NCBI GenBank assembly: GCA_031364505.1
Contig: JANLWK010000062.1
Span: forward strand, 1 to 31,333
Length of the DNA: 31,333 nucleotides
Reading direction: 5' to 3'
Source of the DNA: JANLWK01 sp031364505
Lineage (GTDB): Bacteria > Eisenbacteria > RBG-16-71-46
This document shows positions 23,184-31,063 of this stretch, one piece after another; position 1 is the stretch's first letter; every line of letters starts with the position of its first letter. The notes under the pieces were generated by a model. It had not been told where the DNA came from, ran no database searches, and saw nothing but the letters and a program-made list of their open reading frames with translations. Made by a program: the position numbers and the translations under genes.

Positions 23184-24470
23184 ATGACCGACGCGCGAAC
23201 GGAATCCCGCTCTCCCTGGGCCTGGATCCCCACGCTGTACCTGGCCGAGGGGCTGCCCTACGTCGTCGTGATGACCGTGTCGGTCATCATGTACAAGGGC
23301 TTCGGTATCTCGAACACCGATATCGCCCTGTACACGAGCTGGCTCTACCTGCCGTGGGTGATCAAGCCGCTGTGGTCGCCGGTGGTGGACCTGCTCGGCA
23401 CGCGGCGGCGCTGGATCTGGGTGACCCAGCTCATCGTCGGCGCAGGGCTGGCCGGTGTGGCGATGGTGATCCCCGGGCCGGACGCGTTCCGCTGGTCGCT
23501 CGTGATCTTCTGGCTGCTCGCGTTCGATTCGGCGACCCACGACATCGCCGCCGACGGCTTCTACATGCTGGGCACCACGGAGCGCGAGCAGGCCCAGTTC
23601 GTGGGCGTGCGCAGCATGTTCTACCGCATCGCCACGATCGCCGGGCAGGGGCTGCTCGTCATGCTCGCGGGAACGATCCAGACGCGCACCGGCAGCGTCC
23701 AGCACGCGTGGTCCGTCGCGATGGGGGCGCTCGCCGTGCTGTTCGTGCTGTTCGGCGTCTACCACCGCTTCATGCTGCCGCGCCCTGCCGTCGACCGGCC
23801 CGGTAACGCGCGCGAGATCCCGCAATTCATGAAGGCGTTCATCGCCACGTTCGGCTCGTTCTTCCGCAAGCCGAAGATCGGCATCGTGGTCGCGTTCATC
23901 CTGCTCTACCGGCTGGGCGAGGCGCAGCTCGTCAAGATGGTCGCGCCGTTCCTGCTCGACAAGCGCGCGCTCGGCGGCCTCGAGCTGAGCACGACGCAGG
24001 TGGGCTTCGTCTACGGCACCGCCGGCATCATCGCCCTGACGATCGGCGGGATCACGGGCGGCTGGGCCGCCTCGCGCAACGGGCTCAGGGCGTGGCTCTG
24101 GCCGATGCTGTTCGCCATCCACCTGCCCGACGCCGTGTTCATCTACCTCGCGTACGCCCAGCCCACGAACATGGCCGTCATCCAGGCCTGCGTGCTCATC
24201 GAGCAGTTCGGCTACGGCTTCGGCTTCACCGCCATGCTGCTCTACATGATGTACATCGCGCGCGGTGAACATCAGACCGCCCACTACGCCATCTGCACCG
24301 GCTTCATGGCAATGGGCATGATGTTCCCCGGCATGTGGAGCGGCTGGCTGCAGGACAAGATCGGCTACCCCCACTTCTTCCTGGTCGTGATCCTCGCGAC
24401 GATCCCGAGCTTCCTCGTCGCGATGGCGTTACCGCTGGAAGGGGACTACGGCAAGAAGGCGGCGGCGTAG
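23184..24470 (+). CDS. AmpG-like major facilitator superfamily permease
   Basis: A 428-residue inner-membrane transporter with about 12 hydrophobic helices. The first-helix region reads LAEGLPYVVVMTVSVIMYKGFGISNTDI and is followed by LYLPWVIKPLWSPVVDLLGTRR, the arrangement of AmpG-type muropeptide permeases, and ATHDIAADGFY follows later. The substrate could be anhydro-muropeptides, but related permeases carry other solutes. No peptidoglycan-recycling genes are adjacent. The ATG at 23184 is preferred over 23175 because GGCGGA then falls about 10 nt upstream. There is a 60-nt gap from the sigma gene with no clear promoter. Confidence 0.85.
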   Translation: MTDARTESRSPWAWIPTLYLAEGLPYVVVMTVSVIMYKGFGISNTDIALYTSWLYLPWVIKPLWSPVVDLLGTRRRWIWVTQLIVGAGLAGVAMVIPGPDAFRWSLVIFWLLAFDSATHDIAADGFYMLGTTEREQAQFVGVRSMFYRIATIAGQGLLVMLAGTIQTRTGSVQHAWSVAMGALAVLFVLFGVYHRFMLPRPAVDRPGNAREIPQFMKAFIATFGSFFRKPKIGIVVAFILLYRLGEAQLVKMVAPFLLDKRALGGLELSTTQVGFVYGTAGIIALTIGGITGGWAASRNGLRAWLWPMLFAIHLPDAVFIYLAYAQPTNMAVIQACVLIEQFGYGFGFTAMLLYMMYIARGEHQTAHYAICTGFMAMGMMFPGMWSGWLQDKIGYPHFFLVVILATIPSFLVAMALPLEGDYGKKAAA

Positions 24471-24479
24471 AACGCGCCG

Positions 24480-25103
24480 ATGATCCCTCTCGTTCTCGCC
24501 CTCGGGCTCCTGGCTGGTTCTCGAGGGGCGAGCGGCGGACCGGTACTGGGCATTCTCGAACAGCCACAGTGCAAGCCGGAGGTAGCGATCGCCGTCCGGG
24601 CGCTGTTCGCGAAGCGCGGAGGAGAGTGGATTACCCTGGCCGGCCAGGGGTCGCACCGTGTCGCGCTGCCGACGGCGTGGAAAGTGGGCTTCGAGGGCAA
24701 GAGCCTCGGGACCGTCACCACCTTCGATCCCGGCGGTCAGACGGGCAAGCACATGTCCGGATGAATCGGATACTCCGAGTCCGTACCTCTACGTCGCGGA
24801 CGACCTGGTCTTCGCGCCATCCTTCCGGAATCGATCGGGACGACAGGTGATTTCACTGAGCATCGCCCCCGGCTCAACACGTGTGACGGGCCGCCCCAAC
24901 CCGCCTGGGAAACGCACTCGTTCGTTCTCGGGAGCGAGGTTCGGTTCCTGGGTCGCAACCTGTCATTCGTCGACGCCGGGGACTACGATTCCGACGGCGC
25001 GTCGGAAGTTCTGTTCTGGTACAACGGGTACAACGAAGATCGCTATACGCTCTTCTACGACGGCTTTCGAAGACACGCCGACTATCACTGGACCTACCAT
25101 TGA
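24480..25103 (+). pseudogene. Broken gene for an exported protein ending in a VDAGDYDSDG-type module
   Basis: An ATG at 24480 opens a frame with a signal peptide and about 90 residues (PVLGILEQPQCKPEVAIAVR..., VGFEGKSLGTVTTFDPG) that stops at 24762. A second frame then carries coding-like sequence (PSPYLYVADDLVFAPSF, about 24772-24875). The first frame resumes at about 24885 with CDGPPQPAWETHSF, FVDAGDYDSDGASEVLFWY and an end at HADYHWTYH (stop 25101). From memory, intact relatives in other bacteria are near 280-300 residues and join these parts with an additional middle segment. The gene therefore appears to have lost an internal part and shifted frame twice, unless the reads or assembly are wrong. 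Codon bias is weaker than in neighbours. Function unknown. Confidence 0.7.
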
Positions 25104-25128
25104 GCGCCCGCGTCTGCCGAGGTGAGTC

Positions 25129-25671
25129 GTGATCGAGACCACTCGTCTGAGACTGGTCCCCGCGACGGTTGCCGTGGCGCGCGCGGAGATTAGGGATCGC
25201 GTCGAATTCGCACGCCTGCTCGGCGCTTCCGTGCCGAGCAACTGGCCCCACGAGACCGCCGCCGATGCATTGCCCTTGTTCCTGAGCGGGTTGGAAGCGG
25301 GGCCGGACCGTGTCGGCTGGTACAGCTGGCATGCGCTGGCCGTGGACAGCAGCTCCTCCGGGCGCATCCTCGTGGGCGGCGGGGGATTCCTGGGTCCGCC
25401 CGAGAACGGATCGGTCCAGATCGGCTACTCCGTGCTGCCGCAATTCCAGCGCATGGGATACGCGACGGAAATGGTCGGCGGCCTCGTGCGCTGGGCGATG
25501 CAGCAGCCCGGCGTCGTCCGGATCATCGCCGAGACGGAGTGGGCCAACCCCGCGTCGGTGGGCGTGCTGACGAAATGCGGCTTCGTCCCCAGCGGCACGG
25601 CCACCGAGCCGGGCGGAACACGGTACGAGTTCCCAGGCAATCCTCATCAACAACGTCCGGGCGCTCGGTGA
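25129..25671 (+). CDS. GNAT-family N-acetyltransferase (RimJ/RimL-like)
   Basis: A 180-residue acetyl-CoA-dependent acetyltransferase. It starts with the RimJ/RimL-like IETTRLRLVPAT. The acetyl-CoA loop is Q-R-M-G-Y-A (FQRMGYATEMVGGLVRWA, about 103-121), followed by RIIAETEWANPASVGVLTKCGF at about 128-149, which is the typical Asn-x-x-S segment plus final strand. The acceptor is unknown; relatives acetylate ribosomal proteins or small amines. The GTG at 25129 follows GAGGTGAG by a few bases. It lies just downstream of the broken gene. Confidence 0.88.
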   Translation: MIETTRLRLVPATVAVARAEIRDRVEFARLLGASVPSNWPHETAADALPLFLSGLEAGPDRVGWYSWHALAVDSSSSGRILVGGGGFLGPPENGSVQIGYSVLPQFQRMGYATEMVGGLVRWAMQQPGVVRIIAETEWANPASVGVLTKCGFVPSGTATEPGGTRYEFPGNPHQQRPGAR

Positions 25672-25704
25672 CCCTCTCCGCTACCCCAACGACAGGGTCA
25701 TCAA

Positions 25705-26202
25705 TCAGGTCGTAGCCTTCAACAACCCCTCCACGTCCAGTGGGTCGCTGACCATGGCGATGTCGCCGTGGGCGTCGCGGGGCCATTGGTCCTTCGGGCG
25801 GTCCCAGTAGAGTTCGAGGCCGTTGTTGTCGGGGTCGCGGAGGTAGATGGCTTCGCTGACGCCGTGGTCGGCGGCGCCGTCCAAGCCGACTCCGGCGGCG
25901 AGGCAACGCTTCACGGCATCGGCGAGCGACGCGCGCGTCGGGTAGAGGATCGCGGCGTGGTAGAGGCCGGTGGTGCCGCGGGGGGGCGGTGAGCCGCCGC
26001 GGCTGTCCCAGGTGTTGAGGCCGATGTGGTGGTGGTAGCCGCCGGCGGACACGAACGCGGCGCCGGGGCCGTAGCGCTGCGTCAGCTCGAAGCCCAGCAC
26101 GCCGCAGTAGAACGCGAGCGAGCGGTCGATGTCAGCGACCTTCAGGTGCACGTGCCCGATATGGACGTCGGGGTCGATGGGTTTGATCGGTGCGTCAGCC
26201 AT
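25705..26202 (-). CDS. VOC-family (glyoxalase/extradiol dioxygenase-like) protein
   Basis: A 165-residue metal-dependent protein with two beta-alpha-beta-beta-beta repeats. The N-terminal repeat reads IGHVHLKVADIDRSLAFYCGVLGFEL (possible ligands His17/His19); HHHIGLNTW (about 57-65) and AIYLRDPDNNGLELYWDRP contribute the remaining His and Glu ligand positions. The HHHIGLNTW and DPDNNGLELYWDRP pattern is that of CatE-like catechol-2,3-dioxygenase relatives, but enzymes with this pattern include uncharacterised ones. The ATG has GAGG about 5 nt upstream. It lies 25 nt downstream of the VKOR-DsbA gene on the same strand, so the two may be cotranscribed. Confidence 0.88.
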   Translation of the reverse strand: MADAPIKPIDPDVHIGHVHLKVADIDRSLAFYCGVLGFELTQRYGPGAAFVSAGGYHHHIGLNTWDSRGGSPPPRGTTGLYHAAILYPTRASLADAVKRCLAAGVGLDGAADHGVSEAIYLRDPDNNGLELYWDRPKDQWPRDAHGDIAMVSDPLDVEGLLKATT

Positions 26203-26227
26203 AGGAGCCTCGGCGTGAGTCTCGAAG

Positions 26228-27535
26228 TCAGCGGGGTTCGGCGAGCAGCGCGCGGACGACCGCGCGCAGCGTCGTCGGGTAGATGCCGCCCGCCTTCAGA
26301 TGCCCGTTGATGATGAGCGATGGCACGCTCTTCATCTCCAGGTCCCCGTAGAGCTTGACGTCGCGAGCGAGCACGCTGTCGCAAGCGGCGCTGGCGATGC
26401 ACCGATCCAGCCCATCGGCCGGGATGCCGATCGAGGCGATGCGCGCGCGCACCGTCTCCTCGTTCACCTGCGGCAGCGGGATCTGCTCGTAGACGAGCCG
26501 GTGGTACTCCCAGAACTTGCCGTGCTCGGCGGCGCAGATGGCGGCCTTCGCGAGCCAGCATGCGTGCTGGTGGTAGCGGACCTTCACGGCGGGATTGCAG
26601 TCATTGTTGATGGGCGCGTGAAGGAACGTGACGCGGAGGTCGTTCGGATACTCGGCGCGAAGCGTCTCCAGGCGCGCCGAGAGAGCGCGGCAGTAGCTGC
26701 ATTCGAAGTCGCTCGCGACGACGATGTGGATCCTCGCGTCGCGCGGGCCCTCCGAGGGCCGGTCGTCGAACGCGGCCATGTCGATCGGCGTCTCGTTCGC
26801 GTACTGATTCAGGAAGTCCTGCGCCTCGTCGCGGGCATCGAGCAGCGTCTCGGCGACCCGTTGGTGCGTGAGCACGAACGTGACGACGATCCCGGCGATC
26901 GCGAACAGCGCGACAGCGAGCTTGCCGGCGCGCCCCGGCCGGGACGTGACGGCGCTCACCGGCTCGGCGGCCGCGCCGGGCGGAGGGATGTCGATCGAAG
27001 CGGGCGTCGGCGGCGGCGTGCCCTTCAGCGGCCACCAGCCGAGCAGCAGCGCGCGCCAGTCGGCGGATGCGTCGGCCGCGCGATCCAGCCGCCAGAACGC
27101 GACGGCGAGCACGATGTTCAGCACGTAGCTCGCCACGCAATTCAGGCAGATGGCGCCGATGCGCGTGACCATCAGGAAGCCGAGGTAGGCGTCGAGCAGC
27201 ACGGCGGCGAGCGCCAGCACGATCCCCAGCTCGAGCGCGGCCGCGCGCTCGCCCGGCGGCAACGCGAGTGAGAAGAGCGCGAGGGCCGCCATCGCCGTGT
27301 AAAACATGAGGCCCCACATGGCGACCGGATAACCCACCCACCACGAGCTCGGGTGTGCCGCGACGGCGTTGCAATCGAACTTGCCGGCGCCGCCGCAGAA
27401 CAGGCCGCCGGCGACGTCGCCCTCGAACACGATGAGGTGTTCGCGCAGCAGCACGATTGCCAGGGCGATTCCAAGGGCCGCGCACAGCAGTGCGATCAGG
27501 GCGGTGGCGCGGTCGGCGGGGGTCAGGCGCGTCAT
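26228..27535 (-). CDS. VKOR-DsbA fusion (disulfide-bond formation)
   Basis: A 435-residue fusion that makes disulfides in the cell envelope. Residues 1-150 are a vitamin K epoxide reductase-type membrane domain with the loop cysteines Cys47 and Cys55 (LFCGGAGKFDCNAV) and the quinone-side CLNC at 130-133. After a Pro-rich linker and a further membrane helix (about 205-223) comes a DsbA-like thioredoxin domain with CSYC at 279-282 (ASDFECSYCRAL), the insert HQHACWLAKAAICAAEHGKFWEYH, and the cis-Pro segment KSVPSLIING. VKOR reoxidises the thioredoxin partner with quinone as acceptor, replacing DsbB. The ATG at 27535 has no Shine-Dalgarno but a TATGCT 9 nt upstream. Confidence 0.93.
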   Translation of the reverse strand: MTRLTPADRATALIALLCAALGIALAIVLLREHLIVFEGDVAGGLFCGGAGKFDCNAVAAHPSSWWVGYPVAMWGLMFYTAMAALALFSLALPPGERAAALELGIVLALAAVLLDAYLGFLMVTRIGAICLNCVASYVLNIVLAVAFWRLDRAADASADWRALLLGWWPLKGTPPPTPASIDIPPPGAAAEPVSAVTSRPGRAGKLAVALFAIAGIVVTFVLTHQRVAETLLDARDEAQDFLNQYANETPIDMAAFDDRPSEGPRDARIHIVVASDFECSYCRALSARLETLRAEYPNDLRVTFLHAPINNDCNPAVKVRYHQHACWLAKAAICAAEHGKFWEYHRLVYEQIPLPQVNEETVRARIASIGIPADGLDRCIASAACDSVLARDVKLYGDLEMKSVPSLIINGHLKAGGIYPTTLRAVVRALLAEPR

Positions 27536-27544
27536 GGCGCGGGC

Positions 27545-27550
27545 AGCATA
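27545..27550 (-). promoter_or_regulatory. -10 box (TATGCT) for the VKOR-DsbA gene
   Basis: TATGCT on the minus strand ends 9 nt before the ATG at 27535, with no ribosome-binding site between, implying a leaderless or nearly leaderless transcript. It is divergent from the 27631 promoter; the 113-nt gap holds both. Confidence 0.4.
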
Positions 27551-27630
27551 CGGGCACGGCCGGCGCGAACGCGAACGCCGCCCCGGCGCTCGCGGCACCG
27601 CCGGCGCCCCGGTTCCTCGCGGCGCCGCGG

Positions 27631-27639
27631 TGCTATTCT
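27631..27639 (+). promoter_or_regulatory. Extended -10 promoter (TGCTATTCT) for the gene pair ending in dihydropyrimidinase
   Basis: TGC-TATTCT is an extended -10 element ending 9 nt before the ATG at 27649. No Shine-Dalgarno precedes that ATG, so the mRNA is probably leaderless. It is nearly identical to the box at 606-614. Confidence 0.5.
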
Positions 27640-27648
27640 GTGCGGCAA

Positions 27649-28389
27649 ATGCACGACCCCATCGGACAGGCGTTGAGACAGGGCGAGGCGCCCGAGGCGC
27701 CCAAGGCGAGCGCGAGCCCGCTCGTGACCGGGCGCTATGCCATGTACTTCTCGGGCGAGGAGTGCGGGGGCGAGCGCTGGGAGATCGCCGAGTCGGGCGA
27801 CGGCTACGTGATCATCGGCGAGCAGGAGATGCACGCGCCGCATCCGCTCCCGAGCCGGCAGGAGTACCGCGCCATGCTCGACACGAACTGGCGTCCGACC
27901 GGGCTCGACGTGATCTGGACCGTGGGCGACCGGCGGCTGCAGGCCATGCACCGCGCCGCCGAACGCATGTGGCGGGTGCGGATCGAGTACGGCGGCGGCA
28001 CGCACGAGCAGCAGGGCGACTACCCGGACGGCTGCGAGGTGGAGTACACGACGCACCTGTTCAACATGGTGATCCTCGCGCGCCGCGACTTCCAGGTCGG
28101 CGGGGAACACGACTTCCCGGTGCTGCGGATCGGGCCGCCGCTCATGGCGGTGACGCCCGAGCGGATGATCTACCGCTGCGTCGAACACGGCAGGCACGAG
28201 ACGCCGCTCGGCCACTTCAACGCGCGGCGCTACGTGGTCTACCTTCCCTCGGAAGGCGAGGAGTCCGGATACACGTTCTGGGCCGACGACGATGGGTTCG
28301 TGCTCGAGTCCTACGAGGGACACGATCGCTCGCGGCCGTGGATGAGACTGGTCGAATTCGAATCCAAGCAATCCCGGAGGCGCTCATGA
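27649..28389 (+). CDS. Uncharacterised protein coupled to dihydropyrimidinase
   Basis: A 246-residue protein with no signal peptide or membrane helix. After a low-complexity N-terminus (EAPEAPKASAS, about 14-24) the sequence is aromatic-rich and looks largely beta-stranded: GRYAMYFSGEECGGERWEI at about 28-46, a W-x-V-R-I-E-Y strand, GHFNARRYVVYLP, and YTFWADDDGFVLESYEGHD near the C-terminus. The last part recalls the F-x-A-R-x-Y...W-A-D...G-V-L pattern of beta-sheet lipid- or ligand-binding domains such as DUF3108, but no assignment is safe and no catalytic motif is evident. The stop overlaps the dihydropyrimidinase ATG (ATGA), and the pair shares a leaderless promoter, which suggests joint work on pyrimidines or hydantoins. 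Confidence 0.78.
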   Translation: MHDPIGQALRQGEAPEAPKASASPLVTGRYAMYFSGEECGGERWEIAESGDGYVIIGEQEMHAPHPLPSRQEYRAMLDTNWRPTGLDVIWTVGDRRLQAMHRAAERMWRVRIEYGGGTHEQQGDYPDGCEVEYTTHLFNMVILARRDFQVGGEHDFPVLRIGPPLMAVTPERMIYRCVEHGRHETPLGHFNARRYVVYLPSEGEESGYTFWADDDGFVLESYEGHDRSRPWMRLVEFESKQSRRRS

Positions 28390-29813
28390 GCCTGTTGATC
28401 AAGAATGGCGAAATCGTCACCGCGTCGGAACGTTACGTCGCGGACGTGTTCGTGAAGGATGGCAAGATCGCCGGCATCGGCCGGGATCTCGCCGCCCAGG
28501 GCGCCTCGGGCGACGTCATCGACGCGGCCGGCCAGTACGTGTTCCCGGGCTTCATCGATCCACACGTGCACATGGAGCTGCCGTTCATGGGCACGGTGTC
28601 GGCCGACGACTTCGAATCGGGCACCGCGTCCGGCATCGCGGGCGGCACGACGTGTATCATCGACTTCGTGATTCCGAACCGCGGCCAGTCGCTGCTCGAG
28701 GCCCTGGCGGCGTGGCGCGAGAAGTCGAAGAAGGCGGTCGCCGACTACACGTACCACATGGCCGTGACGGGCTGGGGCGACTCGACCGCCGAGGAGATGC
28801 GCAAGGTCGTCCAGGATGAAGGCGTCACGTCGTTCAAGGTGTTCATGGCCTACAAGGGCGCGCTGATGGTGGACGACGGCGAGCTCTACAAGGTGATGCA
28901 GCAGGCGGCGAAGCTGGGCGCGGTAGTCGCCGTGCACGCCGAGAACGGCGACGCCGTGTGGCACCTGCAGAAGGAGTTGGTCGCCAAGGGCGACCTCGGC
29001 CCCGAGTACCATCCGGTGTCGCGGCCGAGTACGGTCGAGGGCGAGGCGACGAACCGCGCGCTGATGATGGCGCGCCTCCACGGCGCCACCGCCTACATCG
29101 TGCACATGACCTGCCGCGAGTCCGTGGAGGCGCTGGTGCGCGCCAAGCTCGAAGGCCAGCGCTGCTACGGCGAGACGTGCCCGCAGTACCTGCTGCTCGA
29201 CGACAGCGTGTTCACGAAGCCCAACTTCGAGGGCTCGACGTTCGTGATGAGCCCGCCGATCCGCCCGGCGCACATGGGCCACCACGACGCGCTATGGCGC
29301 GGCCTCGTGAACGGCATGCTCGACTCGGTCGGCACCGATCACTGCCCGTTCATGATGCAGCAGAAGATGATGGGCAAGGACAACTTCACGCTGATCCCGA
29401 ACGGCGCCGCGGGCGTCGAGGACCGGCTGCAGATGCTGTACACCTACGGCGTGTGCGAGAACCGCTTCGACCTGCAGCGCATGGTGGCGGTCGGCAGCAC
29501 GAACCCCGCTCGCATTTTCGGCCTGTATCCGCGCAAGGGCTCGATCGCCGTCGGCGCCGACGCGGACCTCGTGATCTACGACCCGTCGTGGTCGGGTACG
29601 CGCAGCGCGAAGACGCACTTCTCGAAGGCGGACCGCAGCATCTTCGAGGGCTGCAAGGTGAAGGGCCGCCCGACCACGGTGATCGCCGGCGGCAAGGTGC
29701 GCTTCGCGAACGGCAAACTCGACGTCGAGCGCGGCGCCGGCAAGTTCCTCGCGCGGAAGCCCATGCCGATGGCCGGTCACGGCGCGGAGCAGCCGGCGGC
29801 GCTGAGGGCGTAA
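28386..29813 (+). CDS. hydA: Dihydropyrimidinase / D-hydantoinase
   Basis: Hydrolyses 5,6-dihydrouracil and dihydrothymine to N-carbamoyl-beta-amino acids, the second step of reductive pyrimidine degradation. It has 475 residues, the family length. The di-zinc site is complete: His60 and His62 in DPHVHME, Lys151 (carboxylated) in TSFKVFMAYKG, His184 in VAVHAEN, His240 in YIVHMTC and Asp318 in GTDHCPF. The substrate-loop segment VIPNRGQS, and MSPPIR further on, fit dihydropyrimidinase rather than allantoinase. GGAGG lies 6 nt before the ATG, within the end of the upstream gene. PreT lies nearby, beyond one opposing gene, and mmsA is about 11 kb upstream. Confidence 0.95.
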   Translation: MSLLIKNGEIVTASERYVADVFVKDGKIAGIGRDLAAQGASGDVIDAAGQYVFPGFIDPHVHMELPFMGTVSADDFESGTASGIAGGTTCIIDFVIPNRGQSLLEALAAWREKSKKAVADYTYHMAVTGWGDSTAEEMRKVVQDEGVTSFKVFMAYKGALMVDDGELYKVMQQAAKLGAVVAVHAENGDAVWHLQKELVAKGDLGPEYHPVSRPSTVEGEATNRALMMARLHGATAYIVHMTCRESVEALVRAKLEGQRCYGETCPQYLLLDDSVFTKPNFEGSTFVMSPPIRPAHMGHHDALWRGLVNGMLDSVGTDHCPFMMQQKMMGKDNFTLIPNGAAGVEDRLQMLYTYGVCENRFDLQRMVAVGSTNPARIFGLYPRKGSIAVGADADLVIYDPSWSGTRSAKTHFSKADRSIFEGCKVKGRPTTVIAGGKVRFANGKLDVERGAGKFLARKPMPMAGHGAEQPAALRA

Positions 29814-29828
29814 CGTACGGAACGCGAC

Positions 29829-29861
29829 GGCGGCGCCGGGGTGCACATTCCCGGCGCCGCC
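29829..29861 (+). terminator. Strong hairpin after hydA
   Basis: GGCGGCGCCGGG (29829-29840) pairs perfectly with CCCGGCGCCGCC (29850-29861) around a 9-nt loop, 15 nt after the hydA stop. The 12-bp GC stem is followed by GCTTCGTT, a weak U tract, so it is an intrinsic-like terminator for the hydA transcript. Confidence 0.75.
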
Positions 29862-29886
29862 GCTTCGTTCGATGCGATGAAACGAA

Positions 29887-29904
29887 ACTGTCCTCGAGGA
29901 CAGT
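29887..29904. repeat. Isolated copy of the CTGTCC palindrome family
   Basis: ACTGTCCTCGAGGACAGT is identical to the 3989-4006 copy, 26 kb away. It is inverted relative to that copy: read on the minus strand it is followed by TTCGTTTCAT, a variant of the TTCGTTCGAT flank. Just upstream on the plus strand lies an unmatched TTCGTTCGAT (29864-29873), so two flanks face each other here. It sits between convergent genes. Confidence 0.85.
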
Positions 29905-29926
29905 TCGTGCCCGTGCTCGCCCGCGA

Positions 29927-30853
29927 CTACTTCTGCTTCACCGGGTTCACCACCGCGGCGGCGAGTTTCCACGACGCGCCCGGGAGCCGGCGCCAGACGT
30001 GGAGGTAAGCCGCCGAGTCCGGCGCCACGCCGGCGATCGCCGAGGAGTCCTCGCGCACGCCGTAGCTGTAACCGAGGTCGCCCGAGCGGGCCATCTCGCC
30101 GCCCTCGGGGATCCAGCGCGTGTGACCGACCGATGCCTGGAATCGGGCCACGCCGTCCGCGCCGCGCCAGGGCGCGGCACCCTCCTGCAGGAAGTGCACA
30201 TCGTTCGCGGTCCACATGCGCACGGCGGCCGCCGCGCCGAAGCTTCCCAGCGAGCGCCCGAGCTGCATGTCCATCGCCATCGGCGACATCAGTCGCTCGG
30301 CCGCGGCGATCTCGACCGCCGGATGCTCGGGCCCCGCGACGAACGTCACGGCGCCGAGCCCGCCCTGCGCCGGCTTGTCGTGCGAGACGCCCATGTCGGC
30401 GAGGAGTTTCCAGTTGCCGGCGGCGTCCTTGCGCCACACGCTGAAGAACGTGCCGTACGCCTTGTCGTGCGACTTGGCTTCGGGAGGCGGTGTGAACTCC
30501 CACGGTCCCGTCGTAAGACCCAGGTCGCCCGATCCCGCGACCTCTGCGTACGCGGGCTCCCATGCGAGCGTCGCTTTCGACGCCGGCCGCGCCTCCCAGC
30601 TCTTCACGCCGTTGATCGGCAGCGGGCGGAACATCACGCCGTCCGGGGCGAGGTAGGCGAGGAACGCCGGGCGCGTCCCCTTCTCGACCGACATCGCCGC
30701 GAACGCCTTCTCGGCCGTCACGAGCGACTGGAGCGACGTCTTGGATTCGGCGCGCTGGCCGGGTGTCCTCGGTTTGGGTGGCGTGGCCGCGAGGGCGAGG
30801 CTGGCAACGAGCGCTGCGGATGCGACGCACGTGAGCGTGCGGAGATGACGCAT
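29927..30853 (-). CDS. Exported protein with two NTF2/SnoaL-like domains
   Basis: A 308-residue protein. Residues 1-23 are a signal peptide (ALAA-TP). Residues about 42-165 and 185-305 look like two copies of an NTF2-like (DUF4440/SnoaL) cone fold: both halves have an initial helix (TAEKAFAAMSVEKG; AAAERLMSPMAM), a GVMFRP or DVHFLQ strand, then GDLGLTTGPWEF or GDLGYSYGVREDS, and end with VWRKDAAGNWKLLADMGV or VWRRLPGASWKLAAAVV. Such domains serve as scaffolds or small-molecule-binding enzymes; no catalytic residue set can be named. The ATG at 30853 has GAGGA 9 nt upstream. It diverges from preT; the 210-nt gap 30854-31063 otherwise holds nothing recognised. Confidence 0.82.
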   Translation of the reverse strand: MRHLRTLTCVASAALVASLALAATPPKPRTPGQRAESKTSLQSLVTAEKAFAAMSVEKGTRPAFLAYLAPDGVMFRPLPINGVKSWEARPASKATLAWEPAYAEVAGSGDLGLTTGPWEFTPPPEAKSHDKAYGTFFSVWRKDAAGNWKLLADMGVSHDKPAQGGLGAVTFVAGPEHPAVEIAAAERLMSPMAMDMQLGRSLGSFGAAAAVRMWTANDVHFLQEGAAPWRGADGVARFQASVGHTRWIPEGGEMARSGDLGYSYGVREDSSAIAGVAPDSAAYLHVWRRLPGASWKLAAAVVNPVKQK

Positions 30854-31046
30854 GGAGTGGGTCCTCAGGATGGCGACGGGAGCGGATGAGCCGACCCCTG
30901 ATGATGGCCTGCGGCCGGGAAGGGTTCAAGGCCCGCGCCACCCAGCGTACCGGCCGAGGCCCCCAGCGACGGGAATGGTGGATCCGAGCCCCCGCTCGGG
31001 CGCCGTGCCCGCAACGTGTTTCGGGTTTCGCGGCTGCCACTTCGCG

Positions 31047-31055
31047 TGGCATGAT
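31047..31055 (+). promoter_or_regulatory. Extended -10 promoter (TGGCATGAT) for the PreT-like gene
   Basis: TGG-CATGAT ends 8 nt before the ATG at 31064, with no ribosome-binding site, so a leaderless transcript is likely. The hexamer matches TATAAT at four of six positions, the weakest of the group. Confidence 0.4.
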
Positions 31056-31063
31056 CGTCGCCC

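Noticed and set aside
28958..30889. Open frame of over 600 codons on the plus strand spanning hydA and the NTF2-like gene
   Set aside because: It crosses the hydA stop, a 12-bp terminator hairpin and the palindrome and has arginine-rich composition; hydA in another frame and the NTF2-like gene on the minus strand explain the region.
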